A DNA stretch of 48,830 bases from Blattamonas nauphoetae (taxonomy: Eukaryota; Preaxostyla; Oxymonadida), in assembly GCA_033064195.1 (NCBI GenBank), contig JARBJD010000450.1:1-48830 (forward strand), in the 5' to 3' direction. Below the pieces are notes generated by a model. It had not been told where the DNA came from, searched no databases, and worked only from the letters and a program-made list of their open reading frames with translations. Position numbers and translations under genes: made by a program. Below are positions 19,572 through 30,067 of the stretch, in pieces (position 1 is the first letter of the stretch; every line of letters begins with the position of its first letter).

Positions 19572-19935
19572 CTCGAATGACTCCAAAATCATTTCTGCGG
19601 ACTCTCCTCGGATGTTGGGAATGCGTTGATTGCTGGTGCAGTTGAACAGAATCTGAGATCGCCTCCAATCGTCCAGAAATGGTCTGCTCTTTTGGGTTGG
19701 TCGTTCTCACCGCGACTGTCTTTGACTGTCACATCGTCAACCGTCCTCTCTCTAAACAATTCCTGGCGTCCCTGAACGATGCATTGTGACCAGATTATCT
19801 TTCCCAATCTCGACATTTGAACAATCTCCAAAACACGTCTCGTTTTTCTCGTTGAAATGGGATATACCTCACGTTACGGCCATTCCACAGCCGTCAACGA
19901 TTCGTTTGAAGTGTGTTCTGAATTTTTATGATTTC
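19572..19935. repeat. Family 3' trailer T3
   Basis: This trailer block follows copy 3, with the reverse frame ending SEESPQK open for 80 codons but shifted upstream of MSRLGKIIW. It ends near ATCCCATTTCAACGAG read on the minus strand, where the RhoGAP gene region begins shortly after. Confidence 0.8.
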
Positions 19936-19978
19936 GGGAGGGATAGCGTATGACCACAGCTTCCTCCCCGTCATTTGA

Positions 19979-21714
19979 ATTTTGGAGGAGATCGCAGACC
20001 AAAACACGGATATTCCGACGACTGTGAACGACACAGTGTGACAACTGATCAAAAAACTGGTCTCACAAGAGAAATTGTTGCAAGAGGGTATTTTCGGGAT
20101 CTGGCCACCGAAAGCGACGATCGACGAGCTACTCGGGAAATATCAGAAGAAACGAGATTTGGAGTTGTGCAAACAGCAGCGGGATGTTCTTTGGGGCTTC
20201 TTGAAGACGATTGTGCGGGAGTTCCTGCAGCCCTTCGTTCGCGTTTCGCAGTCGCCTTTGTTCACCGCCGCTGTGTCGACGCTGTGCCCTCCGCACGCGA
20301 TGCGGCTGCTGGTCTCCACGCTTCCCGCCCAAACGCGGGACATCATGCACTCGATGTGGTGGTTGCTGGGAAAGGTGAGTCTGTACGACGAGGAGACGAA
20401 GATGAGCATGAAGAACTTGTGGATTGTGTTGACTGCGATTTTGTTTGAAGAGTTCAACCAGAAATGACGACACTTGCGAACGTGTCGATGATCCAGCCCA
20501 ACAACCCTCTTTTCGCGTGGACTGAAGTTGTGATTGCGCAACAGGAAGTTTGTTTGAGCGGAGTCTCGAAGTGCCTATTCTGCGCCTATATTGCAGTAGC
20601 TGAAGCGCTATGTGAATCAGAAGGGAGTGGTGGGACGTTGATGATGGAGTTGGGGTTCGAGGCAGGAGAGGTGTGCTTTTGTTACGCGTTTGACTGGCGG
20701 GGGGAGGGGTGGATGCTGGGGGAGGTGAAGGGAGAGGTTGGGATGCTTGCGATGAACTACTTCCGAATGAGGCGGATGGGGGAAGAGAAGAAGAGGGAAG
20801 AGGAGAGAAAGGGCGAGTAGGAGCGGAAGAGGAAGGAGGAGAAGAAGGAGGAAGTTGTCCAGCCGACTCTCTCCATCCTGCCTTCCGACCGCACGCCAGA
20901 CAAGACGCGGCTTCGGAAGTGCTGGCCAGAGTGTGTGTGGGAGGCCGTGTTCCTCGAGACGAAGAAGGACGCTGTGGCTGTGTGTCTGCAGAGTCGGGAG
21001 GAGGATGAGGTGGGAGAAGAGGGAGAGCAGGCGCCGCTGTTGCAGTGCGATCTTCCGAACAGCCTGTACAGTGTGGACAGTGGGAAGGGAAGGAACGAGG
21101 GAGTGAGGAACAAGGGAAGGCGAGTGTTCGAACACACAGGCGATGCAGACGACAAAACTCCGAAGGAAGACGCAGCGATGCTGGACAGGTTTCGGAAGGA
21201 GAGGCCGCGCACGATGCGAATGGGTGCGATTGCGCCAGTGACACTTGTCGATGTGTGGTTCTGTTTCTTGTTGGGTTGTGGTTGTTGTTTGATTGTGTTT
21301 CCTGTTTTTGTGTTTGTTTCCTCATTTTTGCTCTCCTCTCTGTGCAGGCACAGGCCATCCCGCCCGACCCGCGCCACTCTGTGCTCCCTCCGCCCCCACC
21401 CAACACGCCACCCAGTCTGCCTTCCTCTCTTCCTCACTCTCCCTCTCCTCCAGCCCTCTCTCTCCCTCTCCACCATCTCTCCTTCGTCCTTCCCCGATCT
21501 TCTGGCTGAGCACATCCCAAACACGCGAGTTGTTGATTATCTACTGACGCACGTGGCGACACTGGCGGACGAGGTGAAGAAGCTGCGAGAGGAGCGGCAG
21601 GAGCACCTGAAGGTTCGGGAAGAGGTGGAATCGGTGATGGCGCAGATGGAGTTTCTTATTGAGCTTCTGGAGACGCCGAACAAAGAGCAGCCGAGAGCGA
21701 AGACTTCGGGATGA
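19979..21714 (+). pseudogene. RhoGAP-domain gene, 5'-truncated, in several frames
   Basis: The open frame 20042-20467 carries a RhoGAP domain: IKKLVSQEKLLQEGIFGIWP, DELLGKYQKKRDLEL, FLKTIVREFLQPF and LPAQTRDIM, then MSMKNLWIVLTAILF. RhoGAPs switch off Rho/Rac GTPases. The arginine finger (usually GIFR) is Gly here. The frame has TGA at 20039, ten codons before the domain core. A second frame (20464-21714, with TAG at 20818) continues through a Glu/Lys-rich stretch to an intron-like segment (about 21250-21350, ending CTCTCTGTGCAG). It ends in a coiled coil (LADEVKKLREERQEHLKVRE). The 5' exons are absent. The region is more GC-rich than the flanking array, so it is probably a duplicated fragment of a cellular gene. 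Confidence 0.7.
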
Positions 21715-21987
21715 TACTCTTTAGTCCCACTTCATGTTTTGAATTTCGTTTATTCTCTTCTCTTGCACATCCATCACTTCCGAACCGGCATGGATTGACT
21801 CAACACTTACTCTCCTTCTGCCTGTTGATTTCTCTTCGCCATGAACGAGAATTGCGCGTATTGTCGTCCATCCATCACCCCCAAAAATGTCCACCATCTA
21901 CAATTCAAAAATAAGGTAATTCGATATGACGAAAATCTGACATGTCCCACAAAGTTAAAAATGGGATGATCGTCTGGCATACTCTCA

Positions 21988-23109
21988 ATGAATCCTAATC
22001 TTTCTCATTCTAATGTGTCTTCAGATGCCTCTTTGAATCGTTCACGCGAGTCTCCTTCACCAATCGACCCATTGCAAGAACCTTTCCTGTGTTTCGATGA
22101 AAACACAGAATTGTCCTTCGAAGACAAATCTAGAATTTACAATTCTCTTGTTGCCCTGATCAGAGCTGAACACCCATTTGACAAAGCGCTTCAAGACAGA
22201 GCAGCCCGACTTTTGAAGAGCCTCAAACTGAACAGGGAGGATGAACCAGAAGCTGCGTCTAAACTCGACAATGACCTTGTTTTCTCTTCAACTGAATCGC
22301 CTTCTAAGTTTCTTGATGGCATTCACACTCTGCTGTCATCTTCCCACTCGACAATAGTAGCTGCAGCGTTGTCCTCACTTTTCGAATCATCGTTCAATTC
22401 ATATCCTGCGCTTCCTTTGCATTACATTGAGTCAGATCTCGTCCCCAATCTCTTAAGGACTGTTCAGCCTCACACTATATCGATTTCAGAAGATGAAGCG
22501 ATGATTGACAGTTTGGTCGGAATCATCAGTCACTTCGTCTATCTCACACTTCCATGGTCTCTCAGTGACACTGGCGTCACTGCTGCCGTCGACGCATTCA
22601 ACCATCGTGAAATGATCTTTCAGAAGGTCGTGCTCCCATCGTCTCAATTTGTGACATTTCTGATCTCAAAACGGCACGTCCTCAATCGCGACTTGTGCAC
22701 GTCATTCGTGTATCTGTTAAGCATACTCTTTCAAATGGGTCCATTTCATCGTCCAACATTGAAGTTTGTTCTCTCCTCTCCGATTGTGATGGGATTGACA
22801 AGTTGTCTCTCTCTCGCCAATCGAGATTTTGATGTCTGGAGCATTCTTGCGCACATTGCACAACCACTCTCCTTTTGGACGAGAGGAAGTGCAGAAGTGA
22901 CCCAATCTGGGAAAAGGATGATGCAAGAGCTATTTTCGGAAGGCTTCGAAGACACACTCGAACAGATGCTGAGGAATAACATGGACGGAGATGATGGTTT
23001 CCGTCTTGTGGACGAGTGTCACCTCCTCTCAAACAAACTGGGATTAAATGTGGAATTCACTGAATTGTGGGATCTCGAAGGACACCTCGAAGCCGTCTCT
23101 CTCGAATGA
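21988..23109 (+). CDS. ARM-like tandem family protein, copy 4
   Basis: 373 aa, the longest intact copy. It has LSFEDKSRIYNSLVALIRAE, HPFDKALQDRAARLLKSLKL, TLLSSSHSTIVAAALSSL, VQPHTISISEDEAMIDSLVG, FNHREMIFQKVVLPSSQF, FHRPTLKFVLSSPIVM and LFSEGFEDTLEQML. The C-terminus runs 15 residues past the usual end (FTELWDLEGHLEAVSLE) and stops at the TGA of CTCGAATGA, which in other copies lies in the trailer. The 5' flank is not type A or B, but GGGATGATC is present at 21963-21971. Probably functional. Confidence 0.85.
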   Translation: MNPNLSHSNVSSDASLNRSRESPSPIDPLQEPFLCFDENTELSFEDKSRIYNSLVALIRAEHPFDKALQDRAARLLKSLKLNREDEPEAASKLDNDLVFSSTESPSKFLDGIHTLLSSSHSTIVAAALSSLFESSFNSYPALPLHYIESDLVPNLLRTVQPHTISISEDEAMIDSLVGIISHFVYLTLPWSLSDTGVTAAVDAFNHREMIFQKVVLPSSQFVTFLISKRHVLNRDLCTSFVYLLSILFQMGPFHRPTLKFVLSSPIVMGLTSCLSLANRDFDVWSILAHIAQPLSFWTRGSAEVTQSGKRMMQELFSEGFEDTLEQMLRNNMDGDDGFRLVDECHLLSNKLGLNVEFTELWDLEGHLEAVSLE

Positions 23110-23540
23110 CCCCAACTCATTTCTGTGGACTCTCCTCGGATGTTGGGAATGGGCTGATTGCTTGTGCAGATGAACAGATTCTGGGATCACCTCCAATCGT
23201 CCAGAAATGGTTTGCTCTTTTGGGTTGGTCGTTCTCGTCGCGGCTGTCTTTGACTGTCACATCGTCAACCGTCCTCTCTCCAAACAATTCCTGGTGTCCC
23301 TGAACGATGCATTGTGACCAGATTATCTTTCGAAATCTCGACTTTTGGACCATCTCAGAAACACTTCTCACTTATCTCGTCGAAATGAGATACAGCCCAC
23401 ATTTCGGCCATTCCACCGGCATCCCCGTTCTGTTTGAGGTTTGTTTTTACGCTTTGATCATTTTCTTTTCTTTCCATCGGCTGTTTCTGTGTTTTTCTTC
23501 TTTCTCCCCCCTTCTCTCCTTTTGTGTCATCTCTTCATCC
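23100..23540. repeat. Family 3' trailer T4
   Basis: Nearly identical to T2, including the pyrimidine tail (TTCTCTCCTTTTGTGTCATC). The sequences part company near 23540. The reverse frame ending SEESPQK is open for 84 codons. Confidence 0.85.
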
Positions 23541-23699
23541 TTTTCACTCATTCTCTCCCCGACCGCTCAAAACAGGATTTTGGTCCTTGTTGTGCAAACT
23601 GGTTCTTTCGTGACGAAGAATCGTCGATCATCGGCTCCTCACAAATCCACGAGTTTGCCCTCCCCATTCCGTCACAAGTTGATGTTTAGCCTTTATCTG

Positions 23700-24180
23700 G
23701 AGGACTATTCTTGATTTATTCTGCCCGTCCTCTGTTTTGGTGACAAGTTTTCTGGCATCTCACATCTCGCATTCTCATCCACTGAGCTGAACGATATCAC
23801 ATTAAATGAATCACAACTCCCATCGCATTGTTTCGACATGCCCTTTCCAAACACACATGCAGTTCTGATGTCGTCGAGTTGAGCACCAATCGTCGCCTCT
23901 CATGTTCGGTCATTCAGAATCAGAAGTATCTCTCATCCACATTTTGAAGGATCTGGCTTTACCTGCTTTGTTGTTTGCTGTCGGAAGGAGGACAAGCTGG
24001 ATGTGTGGACGTCGACTCAGAAACAATCGAAGAATGTCCAACTTGCCAGACAAGCATTTATTTGTTGTCATGGATGATTGGATTGTTTAGTCTCTTCGTG
24101 TTGATCACATTTCGTGGAATGATTCATGTTTTATGTCATCGGTTTGATGGAAAACACGATGTGCTGGACTGTGGGAAGAT
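23700..24180. repeat. Type B spacer before copy 5
   Basis: Matches the spacer before copy 7 over most of its length: CATCTCACATCTCGCATTCT, CCACTGA.CTGAACGATATC, GGACAAGCTGG.TGTGTGGAC and CAACTTGCCAGACA.GCATTT. An in-frame extension from 23975 into copy 5 is open but follows this shared non-coding spacer, so it is not taken as coding. Confidence 0.75.
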
Positions 24181-24196
24181 CCTCCTTCCAGTATCG

Positions 24197-25270
24197 ATGG
24201 CAACAACAACTCATTCACTGAACACATCCACTGATGCCCCTCTGAATGGTCCACAAGAATCAACTTCAATTATCATCCATTATCAAGAACCATTCCTCGA
24301 ATTCGATCCCATTTCAGAATTGTCGTTTGAGGACCAATCAAAGATTTACTGCTCACTTGTTGCCCTCGTTAAAGCCGAACAGCCATTTGACAACATCCTT
24401 CTCGACAAAGCTGCCCAATTTTTGAAGAGCCTTGAACCGGACTGGAACCAAGAAATCTATGCAGACAGACTCGTCACTGAACTCGTTCCATCATCAAACG
24501 GATCACCTCCTGGCTTTATCGACAGCATTCTGACTCTGCTGTCATCTCCCCACTCGACGGTGGTTGCAGCAGCGATGTCGTTTTTGATAAGAACAACAAT
24601 TGAGTCATCGCAAACAATTCGATGTCGTCTCGTGGAGTCAGATATCGTCACCAAAGTGATAGCAACTCTTCAACCTCACACAATGCCCATTTCTGGAAAT
24701 AGAGCAATATTTTCCAAGTTTGTCAAAATCATCTTCTTTTGCCTCCAACTCGCCAACCCATTCCCTCTCAGTAAACTTGGCATCATTGAGGCAGTCGACA
24801 GATTCAACCATCGTGAAATGATCTTTCAGAATGTCTTGCTCCCATCGTCTCAATTTGTGGTATTTCTGATCACAAATCGGTTCATCTTCGATGGAGACTT
24901 GTTTCGTTCATTCATGTCTCTATTGGTAACACACATTCGAATCTGCCCGTATCATCGTCCAACTTTAGATTATGTTCTGGCATCTCCGATTGTGATGGCA
25001 TTCTCAAGTTGTCTCTCGTTCGTCGAAGATGATGGTTATCTCTGGGTTACCCTCGTTGACCTCGTCGAATCACTAATCGAATGGGAGGAAGATGGCCCGG
25101 AAGTGGCCCAATCTGGGAAACGGATGATGGAAGCTCTGTTTTCGGAAGGCTTCGAACACACACTCGAACAGAGGGTCAAACACGACAAAGACGGTATTTC
25201 TGGTCCCCACACTGCCATCACTTGTTGCAAAATCTCAAAATTGATGGGATCGAATGTGAAGCAGCTTTGA
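24197..25270 (+). CDS. ARM-like tandem family protein, copy 5
   Basis: 357 aa from the conserved ATG at 24197, 12 bp after a GGGAAGATCC variant of the upstream box. Blocks: PFLEFDPISELSFEDQSKIY, QPFDNILLDKAAQFLKSLEP, TLLSSPHSTVVAAAMSFL, LQPHTMPISGNRAIF, FNHREMIFQNVLLPSSQF, YHRPTLDYVLASPIVM and LFSEGFEHTLEQRV. Copy 7 shares long stretches (PISELSF.DQSKIYCSL, DWNQEIY, TVVAAAMS, GNRAIFS), so the two are recent sisters. Probably functional. Confidence 0.85.
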   Translation: MATTTHSLNTSTDAPLNGPQESTSIIIHYQEPFLEFDPISELSFEDQSKIYCSLVALVKAEQPFDNILLDKAAQFLKSLEPDWNQEIYADRLVTELVPSSNGSPPGFIDSILTLLSSPHSTVVAAAMSFLIRTTIESSQTIRCRLVESDIVTKVIATLQPHTMPISGNRAIFSKFVKIIFFCLQLANPFPLSKLGIIEAVDRFNHREMIFQNVLLPSSQFVVFLITNRFIFDGDLFRSFMSLLVTHIRICPYHRPTLDYVLASPIVMAFSSCLSFVEDDGYLWVTLVDLVESLIEWEEDGPEVAQSGKRMMEALFSEGFEHTLEQRVKHDKDGISGPHTAITCCKISKLMGSNVKQL

Positions 25271-25299
25271 CGAGGCTTCTCATCTGACGAATCGAAGTC

Positions 25300-25690
25300 G
25301 CCTCTCTCGAATGACACCAACTCATTTCTGCGGACCCTTCTCGGATGTTGGGAATGCTCTGATTGCTGGTACAGACGAACAGATTCTGGATCGCCTCCAA
25401 TCGTCCAGAAATGGTCAGCTCTTTTGGGTTGGTCGTTGTCAACGCGGCTGTCTTTGATTGTCACATCGTCAACTTTCCTCTCTCCACACAATACCTCGTG
25501 TCCCTGAACTATGCATTGTGACCTGATTATCTTTCCCAATCTCGACTTTTGAACCATCTTTGTAAACTTCTCATTTATCTCGTCGAAATGATATGCACCC
25601 CACATTCCCGCCATTCCACAGCCATCCACGATTTGTTTGAGGTGTGAATCTTTGTTTTTGAGATTCATGATTTGTGCCATCAGCTCTTTC
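25300..25690. repeat. Family 3' trailer T5
   Basis: One base is missing in the run ATTCTGGGATC (here ATTCTGGATC near 25384), so the reverse frame is diverted: a 214-codon ORF (25036-25680, minus) starts in the trailer and then runs antisense into copy 5. This shows that the reverse frame is not kept intact. Confidence 0.8.
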
Positions 25691-25779
25691 TGTGAATCAT
25701 TCTTCTTTCACTCCTCCTCCTTTCTTGTCTCATCTCTTCATCATCCTTTTCTCTCCTTCTCCAATCCCAGCAAGCAGCG

Positions 25780-26380
25780 TGCATTGGACCTTGTCGACAT
25801 ATCCTCACATTCGTTCATGTTGCCGTTTTCGTCGTTCATCACTTCCAACACAACCAGACGAGTTTGGAGTTGCACTGTTGTCATTTTCTGATGTTGAACC
25901 GTTCTTCGATGGAACACGGTTGGATTGGCCTGCCCTTCTTCTGTCCTGCTGACTCACTTTCTTGCTTTTCTGAACACGAACTCTTCTTCACTGAACTGGA
26001 CGGAATCGATCTTGAACAACGTCCAATTCGCATCCCAATTGTGTGAACATGCCATTTTTGGAACAGTTCTGATCTTACCGTCTCTTCACCATGAACCAGA
26101 ATCGTCGCCTAATTTTGTCCGTCCATCACCCTCTCAACTCTCCACCATCCACAATTCGAAAGTATTGGCTTCGCGTGAGTTGATGGTGGGTTTGAAAAGT
26201 GACTATTCTTTGTATGCGGACATTGAATGAGAAACTCCCGTTGAAAGTGCAACATGCCAGACAGGAAGATATTCGTTGCCAATGATGATTCATGTCATTC
26301 TTATATTAATCTTCATTTTCTTTATTTCGAGAATTCGTTTGTTGTGCAAGAGTATGTTGACTTTCGCTCAAAAACGAACG
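25780..26380. repeat. Type A spacer before copy 6
   Basis: Shares CCAACACAACCAGACGAGTT, TGGAGTTGCACTGTTGTCAT, TTCTTCGATGGAACACGGTT and CTCTCCACCATCCACAATTC with the spacers before copies 8 and 11. Plus-strand frames of 60-100 codons overlap each other here. The frame ending YADIE is shifted relative to the other two spacers, so no gene is called. Confidence 0.75.
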
Positions 26381-26405
26381 ATGGGATGATCCTCCTCTGA
26401 TTTCA

Positions 26406-27497
26406 ATGGAAAGGGAATCATGTTCTTTAAAAGCTTCTAACGATACCTTATCGACTGACTCTCAGAAATCACCTTTGATTATCAAGTATAAGGATGAACC
26501 TTTCCTGTCCTTCGACGAAAACTCAGAATTGTCGTTTCAGGACAAATCGACCATTTACTGTTCGCTTGTTGACCTCGTGAAAGCGGAATATCCATTTGAC
26601 TATGCACTTCAAGACAGAGCTGCCCAATTTTTGAAGAGTCTCGAACCAAAACGGTACGACAACGCTCTTGCCGATACATTCGTCACAGACCTCGTTCCGT
26701 CTTCAGCCAGATCGCCTTCTGAATTTGTTGACAGCATTCTGACTCTCCTATCGTCTCCCCACTCGACTGTGATTGCTGCGGCGTTGTCATTCCTAACGGA
26801 CACAACCAGGGAGTCATCACCCGCAATTCGATGTTGTCTCGTGGAATCAGATCTCGTCACCAAAGTTTTAGCGACTATCCAACCTCACACGCCGCCAATT
26901 TCGGGAAATGAAACGATAATCAACCATCTTATCGGAATCATCGAACGTTGCGTCAACCTCGCAGATCCATCTTCACTCTTCAATCTTGGCATCTCTGATG
27001 CAGCCGATGCATTCAACCATCGTGAAATGGTCTTTCAAAAAGTCGTGCTCCCATCGTCACAATTAATGACATTTCTGATCTCAGATCGATATCTTCTCAA
27101 TCAAGACTTGTTGGACTCATTCACGATTCTTTTAAGCGTACACATTTCAATGGGCCCTTTTCATCGTCCAGCATTGGAATATGTCCTCGCATCTCCGATT
27201 GTGATGGCATTCTCAAGTTGTCTCTCGTTCGTCGAAGGGAACTATGATCTCTGGTTCACTCTCGTCGACATCAACAATTCGCTGGATGATTGGAAGAAAC
27301 TCGGTCCAGAAGCGGTTAAATGTGGGAAACGGATCATCCAAGATCTGTTTTCGGAAGGATTCGAAGACACACTCGAACAGATGATGATGAACAACAAGGG
27401 CGGACGTGATGGCTTCCGTCTTGTCGATGAATGCCTGAAACTCTCGGAATTACTGGGGTCGAATGTGGAAATCACTGACGACATGTATCTCGAATGA
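26406..27497 (+). CDS. ARM-like tandem family protein, copy 6
   Basis: 363 aa, intronless, with ELSFQDKSTIYCSLVDLVKA, YPFDYALQDRAAQFLKSLEP, TLLSSPHSTVIAAALSFL, CLVESDLVTKVLATIQPHTP, FNHREMVFQKVVLPSSQL, FHRPALEYVLASPIVM and LFSEGFEDTLEQMMMNNKGG. It ends ITDDMYLE. The upstream box GGGATGATCCTCC (26383-26395) and TTTCAATGG at the start are textbook for the array. Position in the module: spacer A, gene, trailer T6. Probably functional; the biochemical role is unknown. Confidence 0.85.
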   Translation: MERESCSLKASNDTLSTDSQKSPLIIKYKDEPFLSFDENSELSFQDKSTIYCSLVDLVKAEYPFDYALQDRAAQFLKSLEPKRYDNALADTFVTDLVPSSARSPSEFVDSILTLLSSPHSTVIAAALSFLTDTTRESSPAIRCCLVESDLVTKVLATIQPHTPPISGNETIINHLIGIIERCVNLADPSSLFNLGISDAADAFNHREMVFQKVVLPSSQLMTFLISDRYLLNQDLLDSFTILLSVHISMGPFHRPALEYVLASPIVMAFSSCLSFVEGNYDLWFTLVDINNSLDDWKKLGPEAVKCGKRIIQDLFSEGFEDTLEQMMMNNKGGRDGFRLVDECLKLSELLGSNVEITDDMYLE

Positions 27498-27509
27498 CAC
27501 ATCGAATCC

Positions 27510-27870
27510 AACTCTCTCGAATGACTCCACTTCATTTCTGCGGACACTCCTCGGATGTTGGGAATGCTCTGATTGCTGGTGCAGATGAACAGATTCTGGG
27601 ATCGCCTCCAATCGTCCAGAAATGGTCTGCTCTTTTGGATTCGTCGTTCTCCACGCGGCTGTCTTTGACTGTCACATCGTCAACCGTCCTCTCTCCAAAC
27701 AATTCCTGGTGTCCCTGAACGATGCATTGTTGCCAGATTATCTTTCCAAATCTCAACTTTTGGACGTCTCCGAAACAAATGTCGTTTATCTCGTCGAAAT
27801 GAGCTGTACCCCACATTCCCGCCATTCCACAGCCATCCACTCTCTGTTTGAGGTGTGTTCTCTATTTTGG
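27510..27870. repeat. Family 3' trailer T6
   Basis: Full trailer block. The reverse frame is open for 102 codons (27532-27840), including GCGMAGMWGTAHFDEINDI before the FGKIIW segment, one of the better preserved versions. Confidence 0.8.
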
Positions 27871-28079
27871 GCTCCTTGTGGAAGTGCCATCAGCCTTTTC
27901 TATGTTTTGATCTCTCTCTGACTTCCTCTCCATTTGTCTCGTCTCTCCATCATTCTTTCTCTTTCTCCCCAACGACTCAAAACTGGATTGTGTGTCGTTA
28001 TTACGCGAACTGGTTGACTCCTGTCTGAGAATCGTTATTCATCGCCACCCCACGAATCCACGAGTTTGCTCTCCCAATT

Positions 28080-28560
28080 CCATCATTTTTTGATGCTGAC
28101 CCTTCGTCTGGTGGACAATTATTGCTTTATTTGGTCCGTCCCCTGTTTTGGCGACGGGTTTTCTGACATCTCACATCTCGCATTCTCATCCACTGAACTG
28201 AACGATATCGACATCAAATGACTCACAACTCCCATCCAATTGTTTCAATATGCCATTTCCAAACACTCGTGCTGTTCTGATGTCATCGAAAGAGGTGCGA
28301 ATCAAAACCTCTCTTTTTCTGCCATTCAGACTCAGCAGTGTCTCTCGTCCACATTTTGAAGAATCTGGCTTCACCTGCTTTGTTATTTGCTGTCGGAAGG
28401 AGAACAAGCTGGCTGTGTGGACGTCGCCTCAGAAACAATCGAAGAAAGTCCAACTTGCCAGACAGGCATTTATTTGTTGTCATTGATGTTTGGATCGTTT
28501 AACCTCTTAGTATTGATCACATTTCGTGGAATGATTCATTTATAATGCCACTCTTTTCTT
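28080..28560. repeat. Type B spacer before copy 7
   Basis: Same layout as 23700-24180, with small insertions and losses. No supported gene. It ends in AATGGGATGATCC (28582-28594). Confidence 0.75.
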
Positions 28561-28607
28561 TTTCATAGAATCATCAATAACAATGGGATGATCCTAGTCC
28601 AGTTTCA

Positions 28608-29684
28608 ATGGAAAGAGAATCAGAACATTTGAACACGTCCACTGATGCCACTCTGACTTGTCCACAAGAATCAACTTCAATTGTCCCTCCTTTGCAAGAA
28701 CCATTCCTCGAATTCGATCCCATTTCAGAATTGTCGTTCAAGGACCAATCAAAGATTTACTGCTCACTTATTGCCCTCGTGAAAGCCGAACACCCATTTG
28801 ACAACATCCTTCAAGACAGAGCTGCCCAATTTTTGAAGAGCCTTGAACCGGACTGGAACCAAGAAATCTATGTCGATCTACTCGTCACTGAACTCGTTCC
28901 CTCTTCAGCCGGATCGCATTCTGGCTTTGTCGACAGCATTCTGACTCTGCTGTCATCTCCCCACTCGACGGTGGTTGCAGCAGCGATGTCCTTAATGATG
29001 GGAACAACAAAAGAGGCATCGTCTGCAATTCGATGTTGTTTCGTGGAGTCAGATATCGTCACCAAAGTGATAGCGACTCTTCAACCTCACACAATGCCAA
29101 TTTCAGGAAATAGAGCAATATTTTCCATGCTTGCCCAAATCATCTGCCATGACATCTCTCTCGCAGAGCCATACTATCTCAATGGCCTTCACATCACTGC
29201 TGCCGTCGACAGATTCAACCGTCGTGAAATGATCTTTCAGAAGGTCGTTCTTCCATCGTCCCAATTCGTGACGTTTCTGATCTCAAAACGGAACGTCCTC
29301 ATTGGAGACTTGTTTCGTTCATTCATGATTCTATTGGACAGATTCATTGAAATAGGCCCATTTCATCGACCAACATTGGAGTTTATCCTCGCATCTCCGA
29401 TTGTGATGACATTCTCAAGTTGTCTCTCTTTCATCGGAAAAGAGAAGTTGTTAGATGAAACTCTCGGCAACATCCGCGTTTCGACATTTAAATGGAAGAA
29501 AGAAGGCACAGAAGTGGTCCAATCTGGGAAACGAATGCTCCAAGCTCTGTTTTCGGAAGGCTTCGAAGACACGCTCGAACAGAAGATGAAGCACAACAAA
29601 AGTGGAATTTATAGTCACAATGTTGTCACATATTGTTCTTTAAACTCACAAAAGCTGGGATCGAATGTGGAAATCCCTGAATGA
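28608..29684 (+). CDS. ARM-like tandem family protein, copy 7
   Basis: 358 aa, sister of copy 5, sharing most residues in the first half (PISELSFKDQSKIYCSLIAL, DWNQEIY, LQPHTMPISGNRAIFS). The second half differs more: RFNRREMIFQKVVLPSSQF has Arg for the usual His of FNHREM, followed by FHRPTLEFILASPIVM and LFSEGFEDTLEQKM. The last 25 residues (YCSLNSQKLGSNVEIPE) are typical of the family. The start is 12 bp after the GGGATGATCC box. Probably functional. Confidence 0.85.
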   Translation: MERESEHLNTSTDATLTCPQESTSIVPPLQEPFLEFDPISELSFKDQSKIYCSLIALVKAEHPFDNILQDRAAQFLKSLEPDWNQEIYVDLLVTELVPSSAGSHSGFVDSILTLLSSPHSTVVAAAMSLMMGTTKEASSAIRCCFVESDIVTKVIATLQPHTMPISGNRAIFSMLAQIICHDISLAEPYYLNGLHITAAVDRFNRREMIFQKVVLPSSQFVTFLISKRNVLIGDLFRSFMILLDRFIEIGPFHRPTLEFILASPIVMTFSSCLSFIGKEKLLDETLGNIRVSTFKWKKEGTEVVQSGKRMLQALFSEGFEDTLEQKMKHNKSGIYSHNVVTYCSLNSQKLGSNVEIPE

Positions 29685-29712
29685 TTTCGTCTGAAATGAC
29701 ACGTCGAAACTA

Positions 29713-30060
29713 CCCCTCTCTCGAATGGCTCCAACTCATTTCTGCGGACTCAACTCAGATGGTGGGAATCCGTTGATTGCTGGTGCAGACGAACAGATTC
29801 TGTGTTCGCCTCCAATCGTCCAGAAATGGTCTGCTCTTTTGGGTTCGTCGTTCTCGACGCGGCTGTCTTTGACTGTCACATCGTCAACCGTCCTCTCTCC
29901 AAACAATTCCTTTTGTCACTGAACGATGCATTGCGACCAGATTATCTTTCCCAATCTCGACTTTCAAACAATCTCCGAAACACGTCTCGTGTTTCTCGTC
30001 GAAATGGGATGCACCCCGCACTCCCGATATTCCACAGCCATCCACATTCTGTTTCATAAT
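29713..30060. repeat. Family 3' trailer T7
   Basis: Trailer block with TTTTGTCACTGAACG in place of the usual TCCCTGAACG, which puts a stop into the reverse frame. The plus strand starts CTCGAATGGCTCC, so the TGA usually found here is changed. Confidence 0.8.
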
Positions 30061-30067
30061 CATCCCG

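Noticed and set aside
20129-21406. 425-codon minus-strand ORF, Ser/Pro-rich
   Set aside because: It is antisense to the RhoGAP gene and its Glu/Lys-rich part; reversed GAG/GAA runs give Ser/Leu/Pro runs. The plus strand carries the recognisable domain.
23975-24196. In-frame 74-codon extension of copy 5
   Set aside because: It begins with TTG, lies in a spacer shared with copy 7 where it is not continued in frame with the gene, and the conserved start context is at 24197.
25036-25680. 214-codon minus-strand ORF through T5 and copy 5
   Set aside because: It arises from a one-base loss in the trailer and then runs antisense through the end of copy 5; not a gene.
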